From: Rhodococcus jostii RHA1
GTDB taxonomy: Bacteria > Actinomycetota > Actinomycetes > Mycobacteriales > Mycobacteriaceae
Direction: 5' to 3'
Assembly (NCBI RefSeq): GCF_000014565.1
Contig: NC_008268.1
Location: 1,860,001 to 1,924,000 of the forward strand
Length of the DNA: 64,000 bases
The position numbers and the translations under genes are program-made. Position 1 is the first letter of the stretch; every line of letters starts with the position of its first letter. Positions 51,112-63,746 of the stretch are shown here, one piece after another. Below the pieces are notes generated by a model. It saw nothing but the letters and a program-made list of their open reading frames with translations. It was not told the DNA's origin and ran no database searches.

Positions 51112-52731
51112 ACTGTGTCCGAAACCCTCTCGTGTGCATACTTTTTCGATGAACCGACGATGAGCGGATCACGGGAGACGTCCCGGTACAGCGAGAAGCA
51201 CAATCCGATCATCACCAGGAGGAACGGCGCGGCCGCGATGATCGTCATCGTCTGCAGACCCTGCAGGGCGTCCGAGCCGCCGGTCCAGAGGATGAGTGCC
51301 GCCGTGCCCCCGGTGAGGGTTCCCCAGAAGATGACGACCCACGTGCTCGGTTCGCGTGCACCCCGCTGCGACAGGGTGCCCATCACCAGGGAGGCGGCGT
51401 CCGCGCCGGACACGAAGAAGATCGCGACCAGCACCATGACCAGCACGGTGGCGAACCCCGTCAACGGCAGATGGTCGAGCATCCCGAACAACTGGCCTTC
51501 GGTCGACGAACGCGCCGCCAGGTCGACTCCGTCCTGCTGCTGTCCGATGCCGGCGCCGCCGAACACCGCGAACCACACGAGGCTGACCGAGGTGGGAATG
51601 ACGATCACGCCGATCACGAACTGCCGGATGGTGCGGCCCCGGCTGATCCGGGCGAGGAACATTCCGACGAACGGAGTCCATGACACCCACCACGCCCAGT
51701 AGAAGATCGTCCACGACGACAGCCAGGACGCCGTGTCGTCGCCGGAACTCGCGGCCGTCCGCCCCGACATGGTGGCGAGTTGCGCCGCGTAGTCCGCGAT
51801 CGCGGTGGGGAGCAGATTGAGGATGAGGACGGTCGGACCGAGCACGAACACGAACAGCGCGAGAATCACCGCCAGCACCATGTTGATGTTGGACAGCCAG
51901 TGGATGCCCCGCGCCACTCCCGACACCGCCGAACCGACGAACGCGAATGTCAGCAGCCCGACGAGGGCGACGAGCGCGAACGTGCCGACATTGCCCATCC
52001 AGCCGATGATCTCGAGACCGGAACCGATCTGCAGTGCGCCGAGTCCGAGCGACGCGGCGGTGCCGAACATCGTCGCGATGATCGCGAGGATGTCGATCAC
52101 CTTCCCCACGGCGCCTTCCGAGCGGCGACCGAGGAGGGGGAAGAATGCGGCGCTGATGAGCTGCTTGCGGCCACGCCGGTAGGAGCCGTACGCAATCGAC
52201 AACCCGACGACCGCGTAGATCGCCCACGGATGCAGCCCCCAGTGGAACATCGTCGTGGCCATCGCCGACCCGACGGAGCCGTCCGTTCCCGGCGGCGGGC
52301 TCGGCGACGCCGTAGAACATCAATCCGATGCCCATGCCGGCGCTGAACATCATCGCGATCCAGCTCACCGTCCGGAACTCCGGTTTCTCGCCGTCGCGGC
52401 CGAGCGGAATCCGGCCGTACCGGGAGAACGCGAGGTAGAGCGAGAAGACGACGAACGCCGACGACGCGGCGATGAACAGCCAACCGAGGTCGGCCACCAG
52501 CCAGTCCAGCGCCGCGGTCGACACGATCGAGAGGTTCTCCGGTGCCAGCAGTCCCCACAGAATGAGTCCGACACCGAGCGCCGCGGCAGTGCCGAACACC
52601 ACCTTGTCGACGCTCCGCCGCCCCTCGCCGTCGGACGGCTGCTGCTCCTGCGCCTGGTGTCGGGGTTGCGGATCGACACCGTTCACCCGGGGAGGGTCGG
52701 TCACCCTCGGTTGTTCGCCGGCGTAGGTCAT
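51108..52731 (-). pseudogene. BCCT-family betaine/choline transporter, frameshifted
   Basis: The first part (start at 52731, to GLMFYGVAE near 52302) and the second part (SPPPGTDGS onward, to 51108) are consecutive pieces of one BCCT transporter but are in different frames. Intact relatives read GVAEP-LSH-x-x-S-PPPG here, so about six codons plus two bases (probably 20 bases) have been lost between E and S, shifting the frame. An ATG at 52262 (MATTMFHWGLH) could restart translation but would lack the first two or three membrane segments. The rest is intact: GDDTASWLSSWTIFYWAWWVSW, shortened as SSWTIFYWAWWVSWTPF, is the classic BCCT motif. The gene overlaps both neighbours by four bases. Confidence 0.8.
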
Positions 52732-53900
52732 CGGGGATCCCCGCTCAGCCTTTCGAGTAGCCATTCGTGGAATTCGCCGATGTGGTGTTCCGCGGGCACC
52801 AGCACACCCCCGTTCCGGTACGCCTTCGACGCCATCGTGGGCTGGGTCCGCTCGCAGGCGTCGAAGTCCTGCTGGTTGACCCGGTGGAAAAGCTCCACCG
52901 AACGGGAGACGTCGCGACCCGAAGCGGTGACCTCCGGCGAGTACAGCCAGTCGCATTCGACGATGGTGCGATCCGCGGACACGGGGTACATGCGGTGGAA
53001 GATGACGTGGTCGGGCACGAGGTTGACGAAGACCTGCGGCCGGATCGTGATGGCGTAGTACTTGCGGTCCTGGTCTTCGCTGATGCCGGACAACGACTCG
53101 AATCCGCCGCTTCCGTCGATGGTGAATCCCTCGACGTCGTCACCGAAGGCGGCACCGTGCCCCACGAAGTACTGTGCCGCAAGGCCGTCCGCGAACTCGG
53201 GAAGTACCTCGGTGAGCTCGGGGTGGATGGTCGCGCAGTGGTAGCACTCCATGAAGTTCTCGATGATCAGCTTCCAGTTGGCCGCGACGTCGTAGACGAT
53301 CCGGCGGCCGAGTTCGAGGGTTCCGATCTGGTACCGGTCGATGGCGGCCGGATCACCGAGTCGTTCGGTGACGGCGCCGACGACCTCGTCCTCGAACGAC
53401 GGAGGTTCGTCGGCCAGGCACACCCATGCGTAGCCGAGCCATTCGCGAAGCGCGACCGGCACCAGCCCGTACCGCACCCGGTCGATGTCGGCTCCGGTCT
53501 CGTCGCGCAGCGCGGCCATGTTGGGGGCGGCCACCAGTTTGCCGTCGAGTCCGTACGTCCACGCGTGGTAGGGGCACTGCAGGTTTCTGCGGATCTGCCC
53601 TTCGTCCTCGGTGCACAGCATGGCGCCGCGGTGCCGGCAGATGTTGAGGAAGGCGCGCAGTTCCCCGTCGCGGCCGCGGACGAGGAGCACGCTCTCCCGG
53701 CCCACCGTGATCTTCCGGAAGGCTCCGGGGTCGGCGAGATCGGCGGCGCGGACGGCGCAGAACCACATTGCCTCGAACAGATTCTCCTGTTCGTCCGTGA
53801 AGATGTCGGCGTCGGTGTAGTACCGGCCACCCAGGGTGGGGATCAGTGCCGGTGCGGGCGCGGAGGCAGGGGCGGGGGCTTGAACGTCCGGAGCGGACAT
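52728..53900 (-). CDS. Rieske oxygenase, probable glycine betaine demethylase
   Basis: A 390-residue Rieske-type oxygenase alpha subunit. The 2Fe-2S ligands are Cys88-x-His90 and Cys109-x2-His112; the mononuclear iron site is ENFMECYHCATIHPEL with His221 and His226. Glycine betaine monooxygenase (GbcA) and carnitine oxygenases are of this kind; the operon with betaine aldehyde dehydrogenase and the divergent dimethylglycine oxidase region favour betaine to dimethylglycine with loss of formaldehyde. The start at 53900 skips an upstream extension without motif. First gene of the choline/betaine operon. Confidence 0.85.
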   Translation of the reverse strand: MSAPDVQAPAPASAPAPALIPTLGGRYYTDADIFTDEQENLFEAMWFCAVRAADLADPGAFRKITVGRESVLLVRGRDGELRAFLNICRHRGAMLCTEDEGQIRRNLQCPYHAWTYGLDGKLVAAPNMAALRDETGADIDRVRYGLVPVALREWLGYAWVCLADEPPSFEDEVVGAVTERLGDPAAIDRYQIGTLELGRRIVYDVAANWKLIIENFMECYHCATIHPELTEVLPEFADGLAAQYFVGHGAAFGDDVEGFTIDGSGGFESLSGISEDQDRKYYAITIRPQVFVNLVPDHVIFHRMYPVSADRTIVECDWLYSPEVTASGRDVSRSVELFHRVNQQDFDACERTQPTMASKAYRNGGVLVPAEHHIGEFHEWLLERLSGDPR

Positions 53901-54282
53901 AGATGTCACCGTTTCTTTCGTTGCCGGGAAAGATGCGTGTCGGTCGAGCTGTGACCTGATGTCTGTGTGCGTTGGGGGCGCAGATCGCAAGGGGCACCGT
54001 TGCCGAGTGTGACGACATGCGTGCCCGATCCGCGGCGACCGTCCGAACAGCGGACAGCTGTTCCCGCCGAGTCATCGCGGCGTCAGCATTGTTGCGTCAT
54101 CAGCAACGCTATGCGATTCACACAACTTAGACCGTCGCCAGCAGACGTGTCAAACATCACATTCGACACTTCTTTCGTGGACGCGACACGACCGAAACAC
54201 CGCGTTAACCGCGGACGGCCGAAACCCGGGCAAACGGGACTATCCGTTCGTCCCGCCTTGAGGGAGAAGCACTTCCGGGCGG
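53901..54282 (-). promoter_or_regulatory. 382-base gap: promoter of the Rieske operon and candidate operator
   Basis: Contains no gene. On the minus strand, a perfect TTGACA (54153-54148), 17 bases and CTAAGT (54130-54125) form a promoter with a long leader of about 218 bases. CGCATAGCG (minus strand, 54115-54107) lies just beyond the -10 and recurs before the ferredoxin gene. A GTTGC-N7-GCAAC inverted repeat adjoins it. Confidence 0.6.
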
Positions 54283-55089
54283 TCAGTCACCCGCGCCGAC
54301 GGATTGCTGCGCCTCGATCCGCACGACTGCGTCGGCGAGCTCGAGTGCCACCGCCTCGAATCGTTCGGGCGCCAGCCGGTACTCCGGCCCGGACACGCAG
54401 ATCGACGCGACGATCCGGTTGGTGACCTTGCTCCGCACCGGTACGGCGATGGAATTGAGCCCCGCTTCGAGCTCCTCGGCCGTGGACGCCCACCCTCGCG
54501 ACCGCACGTGCTCGAGTTCGACGTCGAAAGCCTTGAAGTCGGTGATCGTGTTGGGAGTGAGCGCGCTCAGGTGCGGCCCCAACCGGCTTCGGAGCTGGCC
54601 GGACGTCATTTCCGAGACCAGCACCTTGCCCGTCGCGGTCGCGTGCGCCGGGGTCACCTGACCCACCCACGTGCGCAGCGCGACGTGGCGATCGCTGCGG
54701 GCCTCGAGCACATTGAGGGTCGCCGCACCGTCCAGCACGGCGAGGTTGACCGTCTCCCCGAAGGCGTCGGCCAGGCGGTCGCACTCCGGCTGCGCAACCT
54801 CGACGAGCCCGCTCTGCGCGACCGTGGCCTCGGCCAACCGCACTACCGCGAATCCGAGCTGATACTTACCGCGGACGCCCGCCTCCTCCACGAATCCGCG
54901 TTGCTGCAGCGATGCGATCAGGCGTGACACGGTCGATTTGTGCACGCCGAGACGCACGGCGATCTCCGAGGCGCCGACACGGCCTTCGGCCGCGACTATC
55001 TCGAGCACGTCGATGGCACGTTCCACCGCGTGCACGGTCTTCGCCTTTCCTTCTGCGCCCTGGGCCGCGGGCGCCTCGGATTCACTCAT
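54283..55089 (-). CDS. IclR-family regulator 1
   Basis: A 268-residue IclR protein: N-terminal winged helix (VERAIDVLEIVAAEGRVGAS and RLGVHKSTVSRLIASLQQRG) and C-terminal effector domain (THATATGKVL-type motif here AHATATGKVLVSEM; GWASTAEELEAGLNSIAVPV). It sits between the Rieske gene and the divergent ferredoxin genes and likely controls one or both in response to betaine or a related metabolite. It is similar to the second IclR at 56816, so the two may have arisen by duplication. Confidence 0.9.
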   Translation of the reverse strand: MSESEAPAAQGAEGKAKTVHAVERAIDVLEIVAAEGRVGASEIAVRLGVHKSTVSRLIASLQQRGFVEEAGVRGKYQLGFAVVRLAEATVAQSGLVEVAQPECDRLADAFGETVNLAVLDGAATLNVLEARSDRHVALRTWVGQVTPAHATATGKVLVSEMTSGQLRSRLGPHLSALTPNTITDFKAFDVELEHVRSRGWASTAEELEAGLNSIAVPVRSKVTNRIVASICVSGPEYRLAPERFEAVALELADAVVRIEAQQSVGAGD

Positions 55090-55198
55090 GCCCCGAGGTT
55101 ATGCCCACCGACTTCCGGAACGCAGTTTTTACACGCGAATGCTTGACACCGCGGGGGAGCACCGGAGAGCATTGTGTTGCACAGCTTGCAAGTCGTCG

Positions 55199-55207
55199 CG
55201 CATAGCG
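55199..55207 (+). promoter_or_regulatory. CGCATAGCG motif before the ferredoxin gene
   Basis: The 9-mer occurs in the same gene-relative orientation in the Rieske operon promoter (54107-54115, minus strand). Here it is part of GCGC-ATA-GCGC. A TTGACA at 55143-55148 lies upstream but no good -10 follows. Confidence 0.3.
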
Positions 55208-55260
55208 CAACAACCGCTCCACAACTTGTCCTTCCTCCCCGACGCTTTCGGAGGTATCGA

Positions 55261-55632
55261 GTGATTCTCGATAACGATTCCCCAGTTGTGACCCACCCCG
55301 GCGCCACGGCGTTCCCCGTCTGCGAACTCGTGACACTGCCCGTGGGCGAAGTCGTCACGGTGACCCCGCCGGGCTTGGCTCCCATCTCCGTCTTCCACAC
55401 CTCCGACGGCCTGTATGCCATCGACGACACCTGCACCCATCAGGACGCCTCCCTCGCCGACGGCTGGGTGGAAGGCTGCACCGTCGAGTGCCCGCTCCAC
55501 GAGGCGTGCTTCGACCTCCGCACCGGAGTGCCCTCGGGCCCGCCGGCCAAGATCGCGGTTCGCACACACGACGTGTCGATCGTCGACGGCACCGTGCTGC
55601 TTCATCTCGACCAGAAGGGCGACGCCCGATGA
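55261..55632 (+). CDS. Rieske [2Fe-2S] ferredoxin
   Basis: A 123-residue Rieske ferredoxin with ligands Cys58-x-His60 and Cys77-x2-His80 (CTHQDASLADG, ECPLHEACFDL). GTG start with GGAGG ten bases upstream. It delivers electrons to an oxygenase, here most probably the Rieske oxygenase on the other strand. It overlaps the reductase gene by four bases. Confidence 0.88.
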   Translation: MILDNDSPVVTHPGATAFPVCELVTLPVGEVVTVTPPGLAPISVFHTSDGLYAIDDTCTHQDASLADGWVEGCTVECPLHEACFDLRTGVPSGPPAKIAVRTHDVSIVDGTVLLHLDQKGDAR

Positions 55633-56807
55633 ACACTGTCCCGAATTCCATTGTGGTACTGGGCGCTTCCCTCGCCGGACTGTCGGCGGTGCGCGCACTG
55701 CGCGCGAAGGGATACACCGGCCGCCTCATCGTGGCCGGCAGCGAGCAGTCCCTGCCCTACGACCGGCCGCCCCTGTCCAAGGAATTCCTCACCGGCGACC
55801 TGACCGACGAGGATCTGCTGTTGATGAACAGCGACGACGACACCCTCGACGTCGAATGGCGCATGAACAGAACGGCCACCGGTCTGGTCTACTCCCCCGG
55901 CGGGCTCCACCGCGTCACGTTCGACGACGGGTCCCACTTCGACGCCGATGCCGTCGTCGTCGCGACGGGCGCGCGGGCCCGAACCCTGCCCGGCCACTCC
56001 GGCCTCGCCGGCGTGCACACACTCAGGTCGATCGACGACGCACGCGCACTGCGGGATTCGCTGTCGCGTGCGCAGAACCTCGTGATCGTGGGAGCAGGGT
56101 TCATCGGCGCCGAGGTGGCCTCCACCGCGGCCCGCATGAGCCTGAACGTCACCGTCGTCGAGGCGTCACCGACGCCGCTGGCGGGCCCGCTCGGCATCGA
56201 ACTCGGGGCGATCTGCGCTGGACAGCATGCCGCACACGGCGTCCGTCTCCTCACCGGGGCAGTCGTCGCCGCGCTGCTCGGTGACGACGCGGTCGAAGCC
56301 GTCCAGCTGAGCGACGGAACGATCCTCCCCGCGGACGCCGTGGTGGTCGGAATCGGGGCCGTCCCCAACGTCGAATGGGCACGCGATTCGGAATTGATGA
56401 TCGACGACGGTTTCCTCACCGACTCGTCGTGCCGCACGAACGTGCCCGGCGTGTACGCGATCGGTGACTGCGCACGGACTTTCGACGACGCCCACCAGGT
56501 GCACCACCGAAGCGAGCACTGGAGCAACGCCGTCGCCCAGGCGGCCACCGTCGCCGACACGATCATGGCCACGCCGTCCGGGCCCGCCGCGATCCCGTAC
56601 TTCTGGTCCCACCAGTACGGCAAGATGCTGCAGTTCGCCGGCACGAGACACAGCACCGACGAGGTCCGGTTCGTCGACGGCGACCCCGGAACCGGCACGT
56701 TCGTGGCCACCTACGACCGGGACGGCGACACCGTCGGCGTGTTCGCGATGAACAGTCCCCGGCTGTTCACCCGGTACAAGAAGCAACTCGCTAGGTCGCG
56801 GGCCTGA
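55629..56807 (+). CDS. FAD/NAD ferredoxin reductase
   Basis: A 392-residue reductase of the BedA/TodA/putidaredoxin reductase type. FAD motif IVVLGASLAGLSAVRAL (the second G is Ala, as in some members), PYDRPPLSKEFL, the NAD motif VIVGAGFIGAEVASTA and the C-terminal FAD motif VYAIGDCA with the EHWSNAVAQ segment. It passes electrons from NADH to the Rieske ferredoxin encoded just upstream. Together with the oxygenase this makes a three-component system. Confidence 0.9.
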   Translation: MNTVPNSIVVLGASLAGLSAVRALRAKGYTGRLIVAGSEQSLPYDRPPLSKEFLTGDLTDEDLLLMNSDDDTLDVEWRMNRTATGLVYSPGGLHRVTFDDGSHFDADAVVVATGARARTLPGHSGLAGVHTLRSIDDARALRDSLSRAQNLVIVGAGFIGAEVASTAARMSLNVTVVEASPTPLAGPLGIELGAICAGQHAAHGVRLLTGAVVAALLGDDAVEAVQLSDGTILPADAVVVGIGAVPNVEWARDSELMIDDGFLTDSSCRTNVPGVYAIGDCARTFDDAHQVHHRSEHWSNAVAQAATVADTIMATPSGPAAIPYFWSHQYGKMLQFAGTRHSTDEVRFVDGDPGTGTFVATYDRDGDTVGVFAMNSPRLFTRYKKQLARSRA

Positions 56808-56815
56808 TGCCGGCG

Positions 56816-57616
56816 CTACGTGACGGCATAGCCCAAACGGCTGCTGATCTGCTGGGACGTGTCGAGTGCGGCGTGGGCGACGTCCTCGAACCGTTCCGGC
56901 AGCAGCCGGTAGGCGGGGCCGGACACGCTCAGAGCAGCAATCATTTTCGACGTGTAGTCGCGGATCGGGACGGACACCGCGTTCAGCCCGAGTTCGAGTT
57001 CCTCCTCGGACTCCGCCCATCCCCGCTCGCGAACGGCGTTCAACGATTCCACGAGCGCGGGCACATCGGTAAGAGTCTTGGCCGTGAGAGCAATCGGAGT
57101 TTCTCCCACGCGCTCCGCGAGTTCACTGTCGGACAATTCCGTCAGCAACAATTTTCCACTCGCCGTCGCATGCGCCGGGCTGCTTTGACCCACCCAGGTA
57201 TTGGTACCGACGCCGGACGGACCGTCCGCTTTGACGATGCTGACCGATCGATTGCCGTCGAGTATCGACACATTGACGCTCTCACCGACAGTTTCCGCCA
57301 GTTCGGCGCACAATTCCTGACTCTGCCGCACCAGATCGCCGTCCGGCGACGCGGTGCGGGCCAGCCGGACGATGGAATTGCCGAGTTGGAATTTTCCCCG
57401 GTTCTTCAATTGCGCGACGTACCCTCGCGAATCCAGAACGGCAACGAGGCGCGACGCGGTCGACTTGTGGACACCCAACTCATCGGCGATTTCGGTGACA
57501 CCGGCGGTACCGAGCCTCGCCAGGATTTCGAGTACCGCCAGAGCGCGGTCCACTGACTGCACAGCGCCGGACGGCCGGCTCCGATCTCCATTCGAGTTAT
57601 CGTCCAATTCAGTCAT
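56816..57616 (-). CDS. IclR-family regulator 2
   Basis: A 266-residue IclR protein with the same layout as the one at 54283: winged helix (SVDRALAVLEILARLGTAGV, HKSTASRLVAVLDSRG) and effector domain (AHATASGKLLLTEL, GWAESEEELELGLNAVSVPI). It is convergent with the ferredoxin reductase gene (9 bases apart) and divergent from dimethylglycine oxidase. Probably regulates that gene or the demethylase. Confidence 0.9.
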   Translation of the reverse strand: MTELDDNSNGDRSRPSGAVQSVDRALAVLEILARLGTAGVTEIADELGVHKSTASRLVAVLDSRGYVAQLKNRGKFQLGNSIVRLARTASPDGDLVRQSQELCAELAETVGESVNVSILDGNRSVSIVKADGPSGVGTNTWVGQSSPAHATASGKLLLTELSDSELAERVGETPIALTAKTLTDVPALVESLNAVRERGWAESEEELELGLNAVSVPIRDYTSKMIAALSVSGPAYRLLPERFEDVAHAALDTSQQISSRLGYAVT

Positions 57617-61036
<3,420 letters not shown>

Positions 61037-61040
<4 letters not shown>

Positions 61041-61930
61041 CCAGAAGCCTCGGTGGCGCCGAACTCGCCACCTCCATCCGCAACGACGCATCCGTCGCCG
61101 CCGCAGCACTCAACGACCTCGGTACCCGGCCCAAGCTGGCGGTCGTGCAGGCCACCGACGACGAATCGACCGCCTGGTACGTGCGGTCCATCGCGTCGGC
61201 CGCGAAGCGCACCGGAATCCTGTGCGACATCGTCGATCTCGGCGCCGCGGCATCGACCGAGCAGATCCGCAGCACGCTCGTCGAGCTCGGCCACGACCCG
61301 GACGTCCACGGCATCATCCTGCAGACACCCCTGCCGGACGGAACCGACCTCGACGCCCTCCGGGAAGCGATCAACCCCGCCAAGGACGTCGACGGCGCGA
61401 ACCCGGTCAGCCTCGGCCGTCTCGTCGCGCGTCTGCCCGCGTTCGCGCCCGCCACCGCACAGGCCGTGATCGCCCTCCTCGATCACCACGGAATCTCCCC
61501 GCACGCCAGGACGGCCACGGTGGTCGGCAGATCGACGGTCGTCGGAAGTCCCGTCGCGCATCTGCTCGTGCAGCGCAACGCGACGGTCACCGTCTGCCAC
61601 CGGCACACCACCGACCTGGCCGCCGGCACCCGTGACGCCGACATCCTCGTCGTCGCGGTCGGCATCCCCGGACTGATCACGGCCGACCACGTCGCCGACG
61701 GCGCCGTCGTCATCGATGTCGGGACCACCGCGACCGCGGACGGCCAACTCCTCGGTGACGTCGACGCCGCGGCCGTCGACGGTCGGGCCGGCGCGCTGAC
61801 CCCGGTCCCCGGAGGGGTGGGCCCGGTGACCACCGCGTTGCTGCTCAATCACACGGTCGACGCCGCCGGGACCCAGTACGCCCAGACTCGATCGGAGTCC
61901 GTGCTCGCCGGGTTCCGCAGCAGCGTCTGA
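61037..61930 (+). CDS. folD: FolD, methylene-THF dehydrogenase with lost cyclohydrolase lysine
   Basis: A 297-residue FolD. The dehydrogenase NADP-binding part (VVGRSTVVGSPVAHLL) and the conserved GIILQTPLP (Gln retained) and KDVDGANP (Asp retained) segments are present. The catalytic motif Y-x3-K reads Tyr48-Val-Arg-Ser-Ile52: the essential Lys (Lys56 in E. coli) is Ile, and the nearby K is also lost. Cyclohydrolase activity is therefore expected to be absent, leaving the dehydrogenase. The neighbouring FchA-like protein can fill that step. Confidence 0.92.
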
Positions 61931-61945
61931 CTCCGCCTCCACCCC

Positions 61946-61995
61946 TTGACCCGCTCGTAGAGCCTGAAATAGCATGGGCCCATTCTGATATATCA
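61946..61995 (+). promoter_or_regulatory. purU promoter with TGATATATCA operator
   Basis: TTGACC (61946-61951), 18 bases and TAGCAT (61970-61975), then TGATATATCA (61986-61995). The operator lies about 10 bases after the -10 element, near the transcription start. Confidence 0.7.
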
Positions 61996-62043
61996 GTTCG
62001 CTCGGACTGACACCTCAATTGGTCCGGCATCGAGGAGACCCAC

Positions 62044-62892
62044 ATGACCCAGACCTTCACCCTGACGCTCAGCTGCGCTCAGCGTCCCGGGATCGTTCAC
62101 GCAGTCAGCTCCTTCCTCTTCGAGCAGAACTGCGATATCGCCGAGCATCAGCAGTTCGACGACACCCGAAGCGACGCGTTCTTCCTCCGCACGTCGTTCG
62201 TGTCGGCAGAAGATGTCGACATCGAACGCCTCACAGCGGAATTCGGGAGCGTCGCCGCGAAATTCGGCATGACGTTCAACTTCAACGGCACCGACCTGCC
62301 CCGGGTGATCGTGATGGTCTCCAAGATGGGTCACTGCCTCAACGACCTCATCTTCCGCTGGCGAGCGGGCAACCTCGGCGCCGAACTCGTCGCCGTCGTC
62401 TCCAATCACGAGGTGCTGCGCCCCATGGCCGAGGCCGCCGGGCTGCCGTTCGTCCACGTCCCCGTCACCCCGGCCACCAAGCCGCAGGCCGAAGCCCGGC
62501 TGCTCGAACTCGTCGAGGAATACGACGCGGACCTCGTGGTCCTCGCCCGGTACATGCAGGTGCTGTCGGACGACGCGTGCCGCGCGCTACGGGGACGGGC
62601 CATCAACATCCACCACTCGTTCCTGCCCGGATTCAAGGGCGCCAAGCCCTACCACCAGGCATTCGATCGCGGCGTCAAGCAGGTCGGGGCCACCGCCCAC
62701 TACGTGACACCCGATCTGGACGAGGGGCCCATCATCGAGCAGGAAGTCATCCGCATCGACCACTCCTTCGACCCGGCTCGACTCGCCACGGTCGGGCAGG
62801 ACGCCGAGGCCCTCGCGCTGTCGCGGGCCGTGCGCTGGCACTGCGAGAACCGCGTCCTGCTGCACGGTCATCGGACGGTTGTCTTCAGCTGA
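62044..62892 (+). CDS. purU: Formyltetrahydrofolate deformylase
   Basis: A 282-residue PurU: N-terminal ACT domain (LTLSCAQRPGIVHAVSSFL) and C-terminal formyltransferase-like hydrolase domain with NIHHSFLPGFKG and the Asp of PDLDEGPIIEQ. It hydrolyses 10-formyl-THF to formate and THF, so it can drain one-carbon units made from betaine methyl groups. It is in its own transcription unit with the shared operator. Confidence 0.95.
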   Translation: MTQTFTLTLSCAQRPGIVHAVSSFLFEQNCDIAEHQQFDDTRSDAFFLRTSFVSAEDVDIERLTAEFGSVAAKFGMTFNFNGTDLPRVIVMVSKMGHCLNDLIFRWRAGNLGAELVAVVSNHEVLRPMAEAAGLPFVHVPVTPATKPQAEARLLELVEEYDADLVVLARYMQVLSDDACRALRGRAINIHHSFLPGFKGAKPYHQAFDRGVKQVGATAHYVTPDLDEGPIIEQEVIRIDHSFDPARLATVGQDAEALALSRAVRWHCENRVLLHGHRTVVFS

Positions 62893-62903
62893 GGCGGCTC
62901 CGC

Positions 62904-62962
62904 CGCCCGTGAGTGGTTAACGAGTCCCCGGACTCGTTAACCACTCACGGGCGCGAAGCGCC
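62904..62962. repeat. Dispersed long palindrome, copy D, with GC mini-hairpins
   Basis: The most perfect copy: arms 62904-62927 and 62930-62953 pair at all 24 positions around a two-base loop. The core GTGAGTGGTTAACGAGTCC differs from copies A-C but stays self-complementary. A GGCGG-CT-CCGCC hairpin (62893-62904) precedes it and a GGCGC-GAA-GCGCC hairpin (62950-62962) follows. It lies between convergent purU and GntR stops. Confidence 0.9.
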
Positions 62963-63633
62963 TACAGCAGGTCGCGGATGGCCTTCTCGAAACCCGCGAC
63001 GTGGGCGAGGGTGAGGGACGAGGCGGTGCTCTCGTCGCCGTCGACGATGGCCCGGAGCAGGGCGACGTGCTCGCGGACGTGGCTCGCGACGTCGGGCAGC
63101 CGGTCGAGGAAGAGGCACCAGATGCGGGTGGCGTGTGCGTCGAGGCTGACGAGGATGTCCTCGAGGTGAGGGTTCCCGGACGCTCGGTAGATCTCGCGGT
63201 GGACGCGGACGTCCTTGCGCAGGACTTCGCGTGGGTCTTCGCTGTCGTCTATCTCGGCGATCTCGTCGGCGAGCGCGGTCAGCCGGGCTCGCGCGTCCGG
63301 GGAGGCGGTCCGGGCCGCCCGGGCCGCCGCGGTCGGTTCGAGTTGCTTGCGGATCTCGGAGATGTCGGCGAGATCGGTCATGTCGACGGCGGTGGCGAAC
63401 GTGCCACGACGCGGGTAGGCGACGACGAGGCGTTCCCGCTCGAGGCGCTTGAGCGCTTCCCGCACCGGTGTCCGGCCGAATCCGAGTTCCTCGGCGAGTC
63501 GGTCGTCGTTGATCGGCTCGCCGGGCCGGATGTCCAGCATGACCAGGCGTTCGCGCACGATCTCGTACGCACGGTCGGCGTTGGTGCCGCCGTTCGATGC
63601 CGTGTCCGCGACCGATGAATGCGCCAGGCTCAT
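62962..63633 (-). CDS. GntR-family regulator, FCD type
   Basis: A 223-residue GntR protein with a winged-helix N-terminus (RLAEELGFGRTPVREALKRL) and an FCD/VanR-type C-terminal effector domain (SEIRKQLEPTAAARAA, RVHREIYRASGN, ARVREHVALLRAIVDGD region). It lies next to purU and divergent from glyA. The palindrome TGATATATCA before three C1-metabolism genes is the obvious candidate binding site. Effector unknown; a C1 or betaine metabolite would make sense. Confidence 0.9.
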   Translation of the reverse strand: MSLAHSSVADTASNGGTNADRAYEIVRERLVMLDIRPGEPINDDRLAEELGFGRTPVREALKRLERERLVVAYPRRGTFATAVDMTDLADISEIRKQLEPTAAARAARTASPDARARLTALADEIAEIDDSEDPREVLRKDVRVHREIYRASGNPHLEDILVSLDAHATRIWCLFLDRLPDVASHVREHVALLRAIVDGDESTASSLTLAHVAGFEKAIRDLL

Positions 63634-63662
63634 GTTCCGTCTCCCTGATTTTCCGGAGCTAT

Positions 63663-63711
63663 TGACCTTTGTCCGTCACTGACCTTACTCTACTTTCCAG
63701 TTGATATATCA
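63663..63711 (+). promoter_or_regulatory. glyA promoter with TGATATATCA operator
   Basis: TTGACC (63663-63668), 17 bases and TACTCT (63686-63691), followed by TGATATATCA (63702-63711) at about the transcription start. The GntR gene begins 30 bases upstream on the other strand. Confidence 0.75.
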
Positions 63712-63746
63712 GTTCGAAGTCAACTGACCTTCCAGAAAGGCGAACC

